In this document: in pieces, positions 14,563 to 25,878 of the stretch
Position numbering within the stretch: position 1 is the first letter of the stretch
Layout: each line of letters begins with the position of its first letter
DNA from: Linyphia triangularis
Taxonomy: Eukaryota; Arthropoda; Arachnida; Araneae; Linyphiidae
Assembly: GCA_963978545.1 (NCBI GenBank)
Contig: OZ021731.1
Coordinates: forward strand, 56,035,242 to 56,099,241
Reading direction: 5' to 3'
DNA: 64,000 nt
Notes under the pieces: generated by a model
Databases searched by the model: none
Told to the model about the DNA's origin: nothing
What the model saw: the letters and a program-made list of their open reading frames with translations, nothing else
Made by a program: the position numbers and the translations under genes

Positions 14563-16290
14563 CTGAAAAGAAGAAAAATCGATTACATTGATTCTATGAA
14601 ATTTTACAGAACTAAAGAATAAGTTTTAAGAAGCTAATTAAAATTTATTTTAATAAATTATGGCAAACAGTTTATTGACATAAACTAACAAGTTAAATGA
14701 TATTAAGGGCATACAATATAATAAAAAAATTGTAGATTTTTATGGATCATATTTTTATTAATCTTTTCAAATCTTATACAATAAGTGTTTAGTTTACTCA
14801 GACGTGATCATTTTAGCAATCTTTTGACTATATTTTATATCAACAGAGTATATAATTTTATGCATTAAAGTAAAAAAAGGTAACTTTTTTATACTTGGTA
14901 CCAAAATACAAATATATATTGCATACATACATTTTTAACCTTTGAGATGCAAATGGAAAAAAAAAAAATTATAGAGAAGGCATACATAAAAAAATTATAT
15001 TTGGCAGCAACAGTGGGCAGCAATTATTTATCATACATTGCACAATTTTTCTTATCAAAAGATATATGCATTTATTATGTTAAAACATAAGAGCACAGTA
15101 TTCTTTAGATATTTTTTAATACATTTATGCTTTTTTAAAGCAAATATTCAGCCTTAAACGTAATGTTGCATATGTTAAATTCTGAGAATTAAGTTTAGCC
15201 AATAAAATTATATTTATGCATATTTAACCCTTAAGAGCAAGTCATAATTCTTCTGAGATATAAATTTAATAAGGGAGCAATTCTCTGGCTGATGCACGGG
15301 ACAATTAGGCGCTTTTTCTACTCGCATACAGATAAGAATTATAAAAGTAAGGTGAATCTAATAGTTATGTTTTTATTTTATATAATATTACTTGGTGACA
15401 AAGTTATATGGAAAAATAATTTCAACTTGGTCAAATAAGTATTTATATCCACAGACGTATGGACACCGTCCTGTGTGTCAGTGACTTTTAAATGTACATT
15501 TGATCTACTTAAAATAATTATTTTTCGGTATATCTTTTCCACTAATTAGAGTTATATAAAACAAAAACATAGCTGCTAGATTCATCATATTTTTTTAATT
15601 ATAATTTGTTTATGAGTAGAAAAAAAGAGCCAAAATATCTTGTGCATACAGCAGAGAATTGCTCAAGGAATAAAATATGTATTGTTTATCTTAAAAACAG
15701 GGGTAATGTCTAAAATTAAACTATACCAACAGATAAGTTTTAGCTTTAACTATTAATTTAGCTTTAACTATTAATAAACTATTAATTTCTTTTGTGGCTC
15801 ATTACTTTATATTGCAGAATGTTTAAATTTAAAAACATAAAGTGTTTATTAAATATTTGAGGACAATTTCGAAATCAATTTGTAATATAACAATTGCAAA
15901 TAAATAATAAACTGGATAGAACTATTATGCACTGTTCTAATAATAGATTTAAATTTCCGAACACATTAAAAATAAAACAGTAAAAAAAATGCAACATGAT
16001 TTTTGTTTATTTCAAATTGACTTTAAAAACTGAATTACAACATATTCAAAAGGCAAGTTGAAATGTTTTTGCAGGAAAGCGACAGTGTTTGCAGTGCTAC
16101 GTTGAGATAAGTCTAGGATCCCATCTTAAAATACTTTCGTTCTCAAATAATTTTATACCTGTGTGTATAGAGTAATGCAATATTTTCAAAAGTATAATTT
16201 AAATATCCATTATTATTTTTTATTGTTTTTATATTAAGAAAGATACAAAAAATTCTAGTCTCAAAGATGATAATTTACAGACCCATTGTA
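14563..16290. other. Intron/spacer between ZFE21 and ZFE22
   Basis: AT-rich. I saw no ORF, finger remnant or repeat termini. A short direct repeat of TTAGCTTTAACTATTAAT occurs at about 15735-15770. Confidence 0.4.
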
Positions 16291-16528
16291 TTATTTGTAG
16301 ATACTGTGACATTGAGCTTTGTGGTACTTTAGATTTTCCTTGTGGGTATAGCATCGAGCACAAATTTCACACTGAAATGGCCGTTCTTTAGTATGAACTC
16401 GAATATGTCGTTTAGTTTGCTAGGACGGTTAAAGAGCTTGTTGCACAGATGACATTGATTTGATGAAAGGAACACTTCACGCTGGCCTTGGCAACTAAAC
16501 TCTTTCAGCATATTGACAGTGACACGAT
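16291..16528 (-). pseudogene. ZFE21: finger-pair exon with a one-base frameshift
   Basis: Acceptor TATATTTTAG ends at 16529, phase 1. Finger 1 begins normally (C at residue 26, then C-x2-C and the S-K-L helix), but after CTAAA the frame slips by one base. In the next frame the rest of finger 1, an HTKERPF linker and a complete finger 2 up to TAA at 16291-16293 are perfectly preserved. The break lies in a short A run where its close relative ZFE20 reads L-K-R-H. Read literally the exon ends finger-less with a foreign tail of 24 residues. It may be a genuine recent mutation or a sequencing indel. Confidence 0.8.
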
Positions 16529-17149
16529 CTAAAATATAAGCAATAATTATAAAAATGTAACAAAAAAATTGAATTAATTTTTTAACAACTTCCGTAATAA
16601 CTACGAGTATAAATTTTTTAAAGCAAATTATGTAAAATTGTTTAATTATTAATGCATTACTTTATCATGAAACAAATCTCTCTCTCTCTATATATAAATG
16701 CCTTCCAAAATAAAATTTGACAAATGAACAATGAAATTTATAATTTAACTGAAAAAGGTTAATCACATAAAAACAGTAAGAGATAAACTTCATATTCCAA
16801 AAATTAATTTTTGTTTTATTTGCAAATATTATATACATAAATCACTATTTAGAAGAAGTTTGCCACAAAAAAATTGACATACAGAAAAAACATACAGAAA
16901 TCTTATTTAAGGATCTTTTGAAAGCCAACTTTGTTATTTTTCTTGCAGATAGAATTTATAAGACATCAAATATTCTAAACAACTATTTTGATGAATGCTT
17001 TATAAAAATGCTTAAACATTAATTTCATAGTCTTAGATTCAGACTTGGAAAATTGACTGCCAAACCATGAGATAACTTGCGATTGACATTCTGCAAGTAT
17101 AATAGGCTTGTCTATCATCATGTTACCAACGAAAGTTAGATTAACTTCA
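16529..17149. other. Spacer between ZFE20 and ZFE21
   Basis: Only 621 bases. Contains a short CT/AT microsatellite at about 16678-16697 and an AATAAA on the minus strand near 16810. Nothing else was recognised. Confidence 0.4.
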
Positions 17150-17407
<258 letters not shown>

Positions 17408-17462
17408 TTACCAAAAGGATCAATAAAGCAGTGAATATGAATTGAACATATTACAAAATAAA

Positions 17463-18900
17463 ATACAGGGTGCATACAAAATTCAGGAAAAAAAGTAATT
17501 CCCTGATAGATTTCTAAAAATCACCCTGATTTTACAGCAAACTTTTAAAATTGTTTTCCTAGTTTTCCAGATAGTAGATACCCTGGTCAAATAGAACATG
17601 TATACTTGAGATAAAAATGCTAATGTTCTAGAAATAGTTTTGGCAGTAAAGAAAAGTTTAAATTATTATGCACCATTAAACTTCAAATGATTACCACCAC
17701 AATTCTCCGGGTAAAAGGCACCAAAATACCGATGAACAGGGAAACGTACTTTCAAAACAATGACAGAAAATTTCCTTGGTTTTCAAGACATATAAAAAAA
17801 GTTTCCCAACTTTTTTCAGAATCAAAAAGCTCTCCTGACTTTTCCCTGATATCCAGGTTCTGTGGCCACTCGGAAATATTCGAGCCCAATTAATTTCACA
17901 TATCATGACAATTCTGAAAATTTACAAACTACTGTTATATTTGTTAGGTTGAGGTCATATTTCAGTGAACAACTAATAAAAAGTTAAATTGACTTGCAAA
18001 TTTTACGAAAAAAAAGAGTATTTACAACAGCAGATTGAGGCTGATAGCTTCGCGTGGAATTTTGTCCTATATAATGAAAATTGGTGACAGTCCCAGTAGC
18101 AGAAACTTTTCTGCTAGTCTGCGACACTAATTAGAATATTAGAAAATAATCTGCAGCGTAATTATTATTTTTTTTTTTTAAGTTTGCATAAAATACAAAA
18201 GCACCTTGTCAATTTTACCAAAAATTCCTGTTTTACATAGACATAGAAATTTGGCTACATAAATATTAAAACGGAAATATTTAGAAATATTGTATCTTAA
18301 ATTAAAATTCTAATCATTCTGTATAAATTCAAACCAAACGGCGAAAGCGATCTTCACACTAATCACGGACATAACGGCCGTCACATCAGCTCAAGCCTAT
18401 GCGAATGACACCAAAACGGCATCGCAATTCTCGCCAACAGCTGCTACTAAAACGGCTTAAACCTAGGTGAAAATTACCACTACTCCAACTCAAATATCGA
18501 TCACCTTACCGGCGCAAATCTCGGCAATTACATCAAAGTAACAATCCGCAAAAACGACCATTATACCAACGTAAGTATCGGCGTTAGCGCCTAATATATC
18601 GGTAGAAATCTGGAAATTTATGCTATAGAGACGATTACATTATCGACGTAACACTTTACGAAGTTGACTATCACAACTACGTAAATCTCAGTGATGGTGA
18701 CAATTATTGAGACGCAAACCTTCAAAATAGGAGTTATTATATCGGCGTAACACTCGCCGAATAGGAACATCGTAACGACGTAAATATCGGCGATATTTCC
18801 CGTCTTAGCAACGTGATTCTCGGCAACAGCGGTCCTTACAGCAGCATAACTTCTAGCGAAGCTAACTGCTACACACCAACGCGCGAAAGCACATAGAACT
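17463..18900. repeat. Inverted partial copy of the repeat block at 3.6-5.7 kb
   Basis: Its first 450 bases match, in reverse complement, the region 5722-5300 (shared ATAGATTTCTAAAAA-TC-CCTGATTTTAC, CAAATAGAACATGTAT and CTGTGGCCACTC motifs). From about 18330 to 18900 a degenerate CpG-rich tandem repeat with ACGTAAATCTCGGCGA-like units follows, mirroring the interior of the 2396-6563 element, including an almost identical CACTAATCACGGACATAACGGC stretch. The right limit is uncertain. No coding capacity was recognised. Confidence 0.65.
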
Positions 18901-19018
18901 TATTATGTTTCAATACAATCTTCTTAAAATCGCGCATGGAGAGCATCCCGATTCCGATTTCATGAAATGAAGTGTCGCGCATGTGCGTTGACTCAAATCA
19001 CCCTACTTAGAAATCGAA

Positions 19019-19387
19019 CTATATAAAAAAAAATTTATAGTTCGATTTGTAAAATGATCTGCAGGCTGCTGGAAAATCTGCGACGTCCGTCTCCCGTCTC
19101 GCATTTTCTGCTACCGGGGTGACAGTTTCCCTCAGAAAATCCTTTAAGAGATGTTTACCCCTTAAACTTCTATCTACTTTCAGTAAACCTGTAATTTTAT
19201 ATGATGTTTGGATGCAGTAATCTTTAAGTACTCTCGCAGGAAGGTGGATGGTTAAGATAACAAACTGAAATTTTTTCTCTTCAGCTTTTACAGATACATA
19301 CTCTGCTAACCACAACACACAAGAGGCTTTCAGAAAGGCAGTTATCAATTCCCTAAAGAAATGCAGCCCAAAGGTCTCTTTTACCAT
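19019..19387 (-). other. Unidentified open frame, 122 codons
   Basis: The frame is open from an ATG at 19387 to the stop at 19019, longer than most chance frames here and not AT-skewed in composition. It has no signal peptide, finger or transposase motif that I know. It lies between the repeat block and the Tc1 element, so a fragment of an older mobile element is as likely as a gene. No splice or promoter evidence supports it. Confidence 0.2.
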
Positions 19388-19479
19388 GCATTACTTGAAA
19401 GTCATAATAAGAATTGCTGAGAAATTAACAAAGAAAATTATTATGTGTCCTCAATTACTTGGAGTTATTATTGCTTTTA

Positions 19480-20692
19480 CACTCAAGAGCCAAAACATTA
19501 TGACCACCCTTACATTTTGCAATGAACTCGCCTGGATGACGTGGAAGGCACGTGATCAGGTGGAAGTGGTATTTAACTGCTGCTGGAGAGTCTGAAGAAT
19601 CATTCTTTCACTTACTTCTGTGTGTGATGGGAAAGGCTGCGGATCTAAGCGACTTTGATAGAGGGCAGATTGTAATGGCTCGAAGGCTCGGAACAAGTAT
19701 TTCCGAAACTGCACGACTCGTGGGTTCTTCGCGATCTACAGTTGTTAGTATTTATGCAAAGTGGATGAATGACGGTGAAAGCAGCAGTAGACGACATGGT
19801 GTTGGACGTCCACACGCTATCAAAGAAAAAGGTCGTCGGAGACTGTCTCGCATGGTGAAGCAAAACCGGAGCCAGACAGTGGCTCAGCTGACAGCCCAAT
19901 ACAATGCAGGGCCAAGTAGAATAGTAACGGAGTACACTGTTGAGCGGACACTGTTGGATATGGGGCTACGCAGCAAACGTCCCACTCGTGTGCCTTTGCT
20001 GACCAAGCGTCATCGCCAACTGCGCTGGGCCCGGGAACATCGCGACTGGTCCATTGATCAGTGGGAGAGAGTTGTCTGGTCAGATGAATCATAGTTTGTC
20101 ATTCATCACGGCGATGGCAGTGTCAGGATACGCTGTCTTCCAGGCGAACAGTTGCTCCCTCAATGTACGGTAGGTCATATACAGGCCGGTGGTGGCGGTA
20201 TTATGCTTTGGGGGACGTTCGCTTGGGCGTCTCTGGGACCCGTGGTTGTGGTAGAGCAGACCATGAATGTAACAGGGTATCTGAACATCATTGCGGACCA
20301 GTTGCACCCTTACATGGCCTCTGTTTTTCCAGCTGGAAATGGAATGTTTCAACAGGACAACGCAGAGTGTCACAAGGATAAAATTGTGTTGGAGTGGTTC
20401 CAGGAACAGGATGCTGAATTCCAGTTAATGTCCTGGCCGCCTAACTCACCGGACCTCAATCCGATAGAACACATTTGGGATGTCATGGGACGGCAGCTCA
20501 GAGTTCAAAGACCACCAATTCGCAATATCTCGGATTTGCGTGACCGTTGCTTAAACATTTGGTACAATCTGTCTCCGGCCATCTACCAAGGACTTGTGGC
20601 ATCCATGCCAAGGCGAGTTGAAGCTGTGTTGCACGCCAAAGGTGAGCCAACTCGTTATTGACAGGTGGTCATAACGTTTTGGCTCTTGAGTG
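19480..20692 (+). mobile_element. Tc1/mariner element, 1.21 kb, near-intact
   Basis: The ends are inverted repeats starting CACTCAAGAGCCAAAAC and differing at one place over about 29 bases. TA flanks both sides (19478-19479 and 20693-20694), the Tc1/mariner target duplication. One long transposase frame fills the interior. Low divergence of the ends and a single in-frame stop suggest a fairly recent insertion. It is on the opposite strand to the host gene and lies in the ZFE19-ZFE20 intron. Confidence 0.92.
19627..20661 (+). pseudogene. Tc1-like transposase, DD36E spacing, one nonsense codon
   Basis: From ATG 19627 the frame gives an N-terminal helix-turn-helix pair (a D-R-G-Q-I-V start, then a basic GRPHAI-like motif), then W-S-D-E-S with the first catalytic Asp. 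Straight after that is TAG at 20092-20094. The same frame continues to 20661 with Q-Q-D-N-A (second Asp) and P-D-L-N-P-I-E-H (Glu). Thirty-six residues lie between the second Asp and the Glu, against 34 in classical Tc1, so it fits the DD36E group known as Incomer. The full length of 344 codons is normal for the family; only the nonsense codon disables it. It would cut and paste the element by binding its inverted repeats. Confidence 0.88.
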
Positions 20693-21503
20693 TAAATGGG
20701 TCCAACCTTTTTGGATGACTCTGTATACCAAAATTAAATAAGTCAACATGTCTATGGACGATATAATTAAACAACACAATACATAAGAAATTTGTTTAAA
20801 AATTAACTGACAAATTGGAAAACTAATTTATTCAACACCAAAAGCCTAATAATTACCAATGACAAATCTTAAATCTTTAAAGAATTTGTAAAAATATACA
20901 TATGGTTAGAATAAAATTTTTATTATAGAACTACTTTTATAAAATAAAACATATTTTATAATTTAAGACATATATACTACAAAACCAGCTATAAACACAT
21001 CTAGTGATTTACTAGGAAACAAGGGGAAAAAGTCATTTTGCTTTCTTAACAATTAGTTATTAAATTTTCCTTAAAAATACTAAAAATGTTCTCACATCTT
21101 TATAAGGTTGCAGAAAAGAAAATTTAGAAGAAAATGTTAGTTTTAATCAATTTTTGTATGTGCGTGCATACTTATATATGTCATTACAACAGCATCAAAT
21201 TTAAAATAAAAATATATTATTTTGAAATCCATACATACTAATTTTACTTTGATGTCAAGAATGAATCGGACAGAATTAATATACAGAATCATGATATTTA
21301 CTTAAACAACAAATATAAGTACAAATGAAAAACATAAATTTTTTCTTGAGCAACTCATTTCTGAAGTAAGATTTTCAACTACATACAAAATATAAAGAAT
21401 AACACTTCTAAAGATGAATAATTATAAAGTACTTACAAATAAAAATTCAAATAATCGTTTTAAGAAGTGTTGTCAAAAAATAAATGACTATTTAATAATG
21501 TAG
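20693..21503. other. Spacer right of the Tc1 element
   Basis: AT-rich, no coding signal. The first 40 bases (GGTCCAACCTTTTTGGATGACTC) look like the end of a second, unrelated DNA element, but I could not find its partner. Confidence 0.35.
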
Positions 21504-21763
21504 TTAAATGGCTCTCATGTGATGAGTCATAACAATATGATATTTAAGAGATTCGTTACGCTTGAAGCTTTTGCATCAAGTGTCACAAATAATAAATTTT
21601 TCTCCAGTATGTGCTCGAATAAACTAAATGTACTTGAATATACTTGCAATAAATGTTGTTCCTGTTCGAAGTAATGGGCTCAGATAATTTAGGTTTAAAA
21701 ATGAACTTTGGTGAGGGTTTATGGATAAGTGAATCCACATCTTCTTTTGCATAAGGCGCCAAT
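21504..21763 (-). pseudogene. Decayed finger-pair exon (ZFE18/19 relative)
   Basis: An acceptor-like AATCTAG at 21764-21766 precedes sequence alignable to ZFE18 (P-Y-A-K..., F-K-P-K). One base is missing near the 5' end, finger 1 is scrambled with further indels, and finger 2 has a TGA between its two cysteines (C-D-T-stop-C). The second half, with the K-S-F-K-R-N-E-S-L-K-Y-H helix and tail, is still readable. It is a dead alternative exon. Confidence 0.82.
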
Positions 21764-23180
21764 CTAGATTTTTTTTAAATATATGCTAGATAAAAAAAAT
21801 CAGTGCATATTTAGAAAGGGTTGTAAATATGTAGAAGGAAAACGTCTGATAATCCAAACCGACTTCCCTGATATTACAATTAAGTTATCCTGAAAATATA
21901 TAAAAACTGAAAAGTTATTGTGACAATGTTTTCCATTTTAGCAATCATGAACTAAATTTGTCTTGAGTTTTGCACAATTAAGAAAACTAAATTACAAATA
22001 CCAGAATTAAAAATTCTTAACAAAATGATATTATTTGGATAAATTGAATAGTCTCTTATATCAGGCTGTCTGCCGAGTTTTTAGGTTTTTTTTCCCATAG
22101 AAGATGTAAATGCAAGGTCATTACCTAAAGTTTTTCTGGATGTTATTTGTGGGATATCCTCTCTATCTTATTATTATCACAGAGTATAATTAACCTCTCA
22201 AGTCTGTAGTTTTTTCTTACTCTAAGCAAATTTAATATCAATACTATTACTAATAAAACATAGCAAGTATTGGTGAAAAGGTTTAGAGTTAAACAGCAAA
22301 TCCGACAGGCAATAAAATTAGATGGATGAACAATAAATAGGCTGGAAAAAAATACTCAATTTAATTGCAAGTATAGATTTATAAAACAATGTTAATTTCA
22401 AATAAACTTTCATGTGCATAAAATATGTATTTCCATAAAAATATTTACAAAGCTAGTTTCACATTTTTCTTGAATGATTACTAAATAGAAGTTAGTCATT
22501 CTTAGTAAATTTAAAAGAACACCAGATTTAAATCTATATAAATTTTTTTATGGGTAATCAAATAATACTTGGTGTTTTTGTATGGATAATTAAATAATAC
22601 TTGGTAAGTGTACAGAAATTTCTAACTTTACTTAGACAATAAATAACATAAGATCTTTAAACATAAAGATAAACATTATATGAAATACAAACAAATAAGG
22701 ATCAAAAGACACTAAAGAGGTTTTACAGGATTAAATATTTTCAAAACCTTCAATTCAATTTTTTTTAACTATCAGTCCAACATTCTAAAGTTAACAATAT
22801 GCTTGTATGAGCTTGGAATTTTCAGAACTGAAAAATTATTGTTAAACAGTACACACATTGAGTTACAATTATTATTTAGTTTCCAAATTATTATTACTTA
22901 GTACACAAATTTTTTATGCAAAAAAAAGTTAGGTAGACAACTTAAAGTACCTTCATGAATTAAAATAGTTATTGGATGCATGAATTTAGTTATTTTTTTT
23001 TATTAGCACCAGTTATTTTTTTTTACAAAATTTTCAATCATAACAACTCCAGTGCAAAAAAGATTTCAAAATACCATACAAATTTGGATTCCCAAATCTT
23101 ACTTGCAGATTTTTTTAAAAGATATTTTTCAGTAAAAGACAGCATTTTGAAAAGTAGGAAAAAGAGAGTAAGCTCTTAAT
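21764..23180. other. Spacer between pseudo-exon and ZFE19
   Basis: AT-rich; a short direct repeat (AATACTTGGT with flanks, about 22545-22605) is the only structure noticed. The 67-codon plus-strand open frame here looks like chance. Confidence 0.35.
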
Positions 23181-23413
23181 TTAATTGTTTGTCATTTGAT
23201 GTGCCATGACAAAGTGATACTTGAGAGACTCCTTACGTGTGAAACTTTTACCACATATATTGCAATTAAATGGTTTTTCTCCAGTGTGAGTTCGCATATG
23301 CCGTACCACATCACACTTTTGTGTGAAGTAACGTGAACAAACAGGACATTTATGTTTCGAACCTCGCTTTGATGAAGTGGATTTTCCAGACACTTTTGCA
23401 AAAGGTTGATGAC
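23181..23413 (-). CDS. ZFE19: alternative terminal exon, C2H2 finger pair
   Basis: Acceptor TTTATTTTTTAG ends at 23414 and the exon starts GTCATCAACC, in the G-starting group with ZFE13, 14 and 16-18. The peptide is about 77 residues with a basic Ser/Lys/Arg spacer. Finger 1 (23-43) has contacts Q,C,D,R and Val in place of the usual helix Leu; finger 2 (51-72) has R,E,S,Y. The linker is HTGEKPF and all ligands are present. Close relative of ZFE18 in finger 2 and in the A-H-Q-M-T tail. Confidence 0.92.
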
Positions 23414-24261
23414 CTAAAAAATAAAACTTAAGTAAAGGAAAGATACACTAGATGTTAAATTAAATTTTTAAAGTAAAAATGCAAATAAATGACATTCTAG
23501 ATACATATAGAAAATGAATCTGTTATGAACACTGAAACATTTAAAAATAAAGAAGATATTTTTGAAAAGCAGTTAAAAGAAAATAAAAGTAATATTTAAT
23601 ATATGTAAAGAGAACGTAGCTATGTTAAATGAATTAAATTTCTAAAATGCAGTCTATTAATAAAATCTTTAAATTTTATTCTAAATAAATTTATGGTTTA
23701 CAGTTAATTTATTTCTAGAAGAAATATTTTTACTTAAAAACATTTGTAATCTTGTATCGCTACTGCAATATTTTTGTAAAAATTTCCTTAACAGTTTTTG
23801 AAATCAAAAGTAATATAAAAAGGATAGCAAAATATTTTAACTTCTAGTACACAAATAACTTTGTTTTGAATAATTTGACAAAGCTTGAAACAATTAGTTT
23901 TTTATTCTCATGCAATTAGGTTTGAAAAATGACAATAAAATAACTTAACACCAAACATTGTCTGATAAATTTATTTTATAAGAAAAGTAAATTACCAGAT
24001 ACTTTTAACAAATATGTTTAAATGTATAACTTGTGTGAGCAATTCAATAATGATACTTTCTGTATGGGCACAAGAAATAGATTTATTTATATAATCAAAC
24101 ATAGAGAATACAATTAGAAAAAAATGTTTGTTACACAGTATATCTGATAAATATTAACACTAAAAGATTTATATTAATAGAGTACTTTTCCTAATATGAA
24201 CTAATAAAAAGTTTGATTTGCAAAACTGAAGAAAAAGAATAAGTACAACTTTGTCGTTTAA
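23414..24261. other. Spacer between ZFE18 and ZFE19
   Basis: No genes or repeats seen. AATAAA on the minus strand (plus 24082-24087), about 175 bases after the ZFE18 stop, is a candidate poly(A) signal that could serve both ZFE18 and ZFE17. Confidence 0.4.
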
Positions 24262-24506
24262 TTAAGTGGATGTCATTTGATGCGTCAAAAAGAGGTGGTG
24301 TTTTAAAGTTCCTTTGCGTGTAAAGCTTTTACCACAAACATTACAAGTAAATGGTTTTTCTCCAGTATGGATTCGGAGATGCTGCTCCAGATGCTGTTTC
24401 CTGTTGAAGCAACGGGAACAGAAAGGGCATTTAGGTTTGAGCACAAATGTTGATGAAGATTGATTAACGACAAAACTGCCAGACACTTCTGCATAAGGTT
24501 GCAGAC
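24262..24506 (-). CDS. ZFE18: alternative terminal exon, C2H2 finger pair
   Basis: Acceptor CTTTGTCTTTCCAG ends at 24507 and the exon opens GTCTGCAACC (G-L-Q group). The peptide is about 81 residues. Finger 1 (27-47) has contacts R,Q,H,Q, finger 2 (55-76) R,G,T,H; linker HTGEKPF. Only 188 bases separate its acceptor from the stop of the preceding exon ZFE17. Two dead relatives of it lie at 21504 and 25700, so this sub-family has duplicated repeatedly. Confidence 0.92.
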
Positions 24507-24616
24507 CTGGAAAGACAAAGTTAAAGTAACAACAAGTGAAAAAACATTGGAAATCAAAACTCTTCAGTACAATTATAACAGTGGGAGAAAGTACATAACA
24601 AATGTGGCATAACAAA

Positions 24617-24711
24617 TAAGCTTATATTTTGTGATGCTGCAGCGATCGAGCTCTTGTAAAGTGTTTAGCGCACATTTTATGCTAAAATGGTTTTTCACCA
24701 GAGTGTATTTT
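24617..24711 (-). pseudogene. Vestigial extra finger behind ZFE17
   Basis: Read out of frame with ZFE17, this gives H-I-K-I-H-S-G-E-K-P-F-stop-H-K-M-C, then the F-T-R-A-R-S-L-Q-H-H-K helix of a second finger. It closely resembles finger 2 of ZFE17. The ZFE17 stop codon (TGG TGA) falls inside the linker of this copy. A partial tandem duplication followed by a frameshift explains it. The first cysteine is lost and a stop follows P-F. Confidence 0.78.
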
Positions 24712-24978
24712 TATGTGAGGAATGAGCTTGTAGTTTGTGATATTGTAGCGACTCTGTTCTTGTAAAGCGCTTCTCACAAACTTCACATTCAAATGGTTTT
24801 TCGCCAGTGTGTGTTCGCATGTGACGCTGCATGTTGGCTTTCTGATTAAAAGTTCTTGAGCATAAAGGACAGGTATAGAAACATTTAAAAGGATGAGTTG
24901 ATTCTGAAGTAAACTGCTTGGAGTGTGGTAGCCTCTTAGTATTTTGTTGTCGGCGGTGGACTTGGTAGGAACGAAGAC
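24695..24978 (-). CDS. ZFE17: alternative terminal exon, C2H2 finger pair
   Basis: Acceptor GCTATTTTCAG ends at 24979; the exon starts GTCTTCG (G-L-R). The peptide is about 94 residues with a Gln/Arg/His-rich spacer shared with ZFE13. Finger 1 (37-57) has contacts Q,A,N,R, finger 2 (65-86) R,E,S,Y; linker HTGEKPF. The eight-residue tail is probably a by-product of a duplicated finger fragment that begins out of frame here. No AATAAA or ATTAAA is present before ZFE18, so its 3' UTR probably runs through the next exon. Confidence 0.92.
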
Positions 24979-25699
24979 CTGAAAATAGCAATAAACAATT
25001 AAATATAAGCAAATAAATCTAAATATTCTAAAGGATAATAAAGTTATATTATATATTCAATAACTGACTAGATAAAAGTGCAATTAAACTCCATAACATT
25101 TGACTAAGTGAGGAGGTGACATTAAATAAGAGTGTAACAATTTTATTTTAGTACACAAATGTTGGCTTAGTTAAGCTTTTTATTTACGAACAACTGAGCT
25201 TATGGGAAAACTATCTAATTTTTTTTCTAAATTAAAAAAGATAAATTATAAAATAGTTAACATTATCTCAAATGACATTTCACAAAAGACAACAATAATA
25301 TGATGACAATATTATATTTTTTGGTTTAAAAATTCATTTACAACTTTCCCAATAAGTTTCAATCTTTAAAGTTAAATTCTAAGTTGTCAAAATGTCATAT
25401 TTCCATCTGATAGAGAAAATTTAAATTAATATGTTTTTTCGTTTAAACATCATTCTTTATTGACATCAGTAGTATATACATAAGTTATTACAAACATTTA
25501 TTGGTTACTGTAGACTCCAGACAACTCTAAATATGAGAACTTGAAATATGAACACTCTGATGTCTGATAAGCATCACCTTTATATCTGATAAATATTAAT
25601 ACTAAAAGATTTATATCAATTTTGTACATTCTACAATAAATTGATAAAAAGTTTGATTTACAAAAATGATGACAAAAATAAAGAACATCTTTGTGTTTT
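24979..25699. other. Spacer between ZFE17 and pseudo-exon
   Basis: AT-rich with no coding signal or recognised repeat. Confidence 0.35.
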
Positions 25700-25878
25700 A
25701 GCTAAGTGGCCATCATTCAACGTATCATAAGGAGGTGGAGTTTCAGAGTTCTGCATGCAAAGCTTTTCCCATAATTATTACAAGTAAATATTTTTCTCTG
25801 CTATCTATTCGGAGGTACAAACTTAATGAATATTATTATAAACAAAACTTTCATGCATAACTGCACAAGGTTACAAAC
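25700..25878 (-). pseudogene. Decayed ZFE18 copy lacking finger 1
   Basis: Aligns to ZFE18 at both ends: an AAG acceptor-like site and G-L-Q/Y-A start on the right, and the K-S-F helix of finger 2 on the left. Most of finger 1 is deleted, a base is missing in the linker, the second zinc Cys of finger 2 is Tyr, the first His is displaced and a TGA follows. It cannot encode a finger and is a relic exon. Confidence 0.78.

Noticed and set aside
19645..20373. Antisense frames across the Tc1 element
   Set aside because: They are shadows of the transposase coding frame, which shows the catalytic D, D and E motifs.
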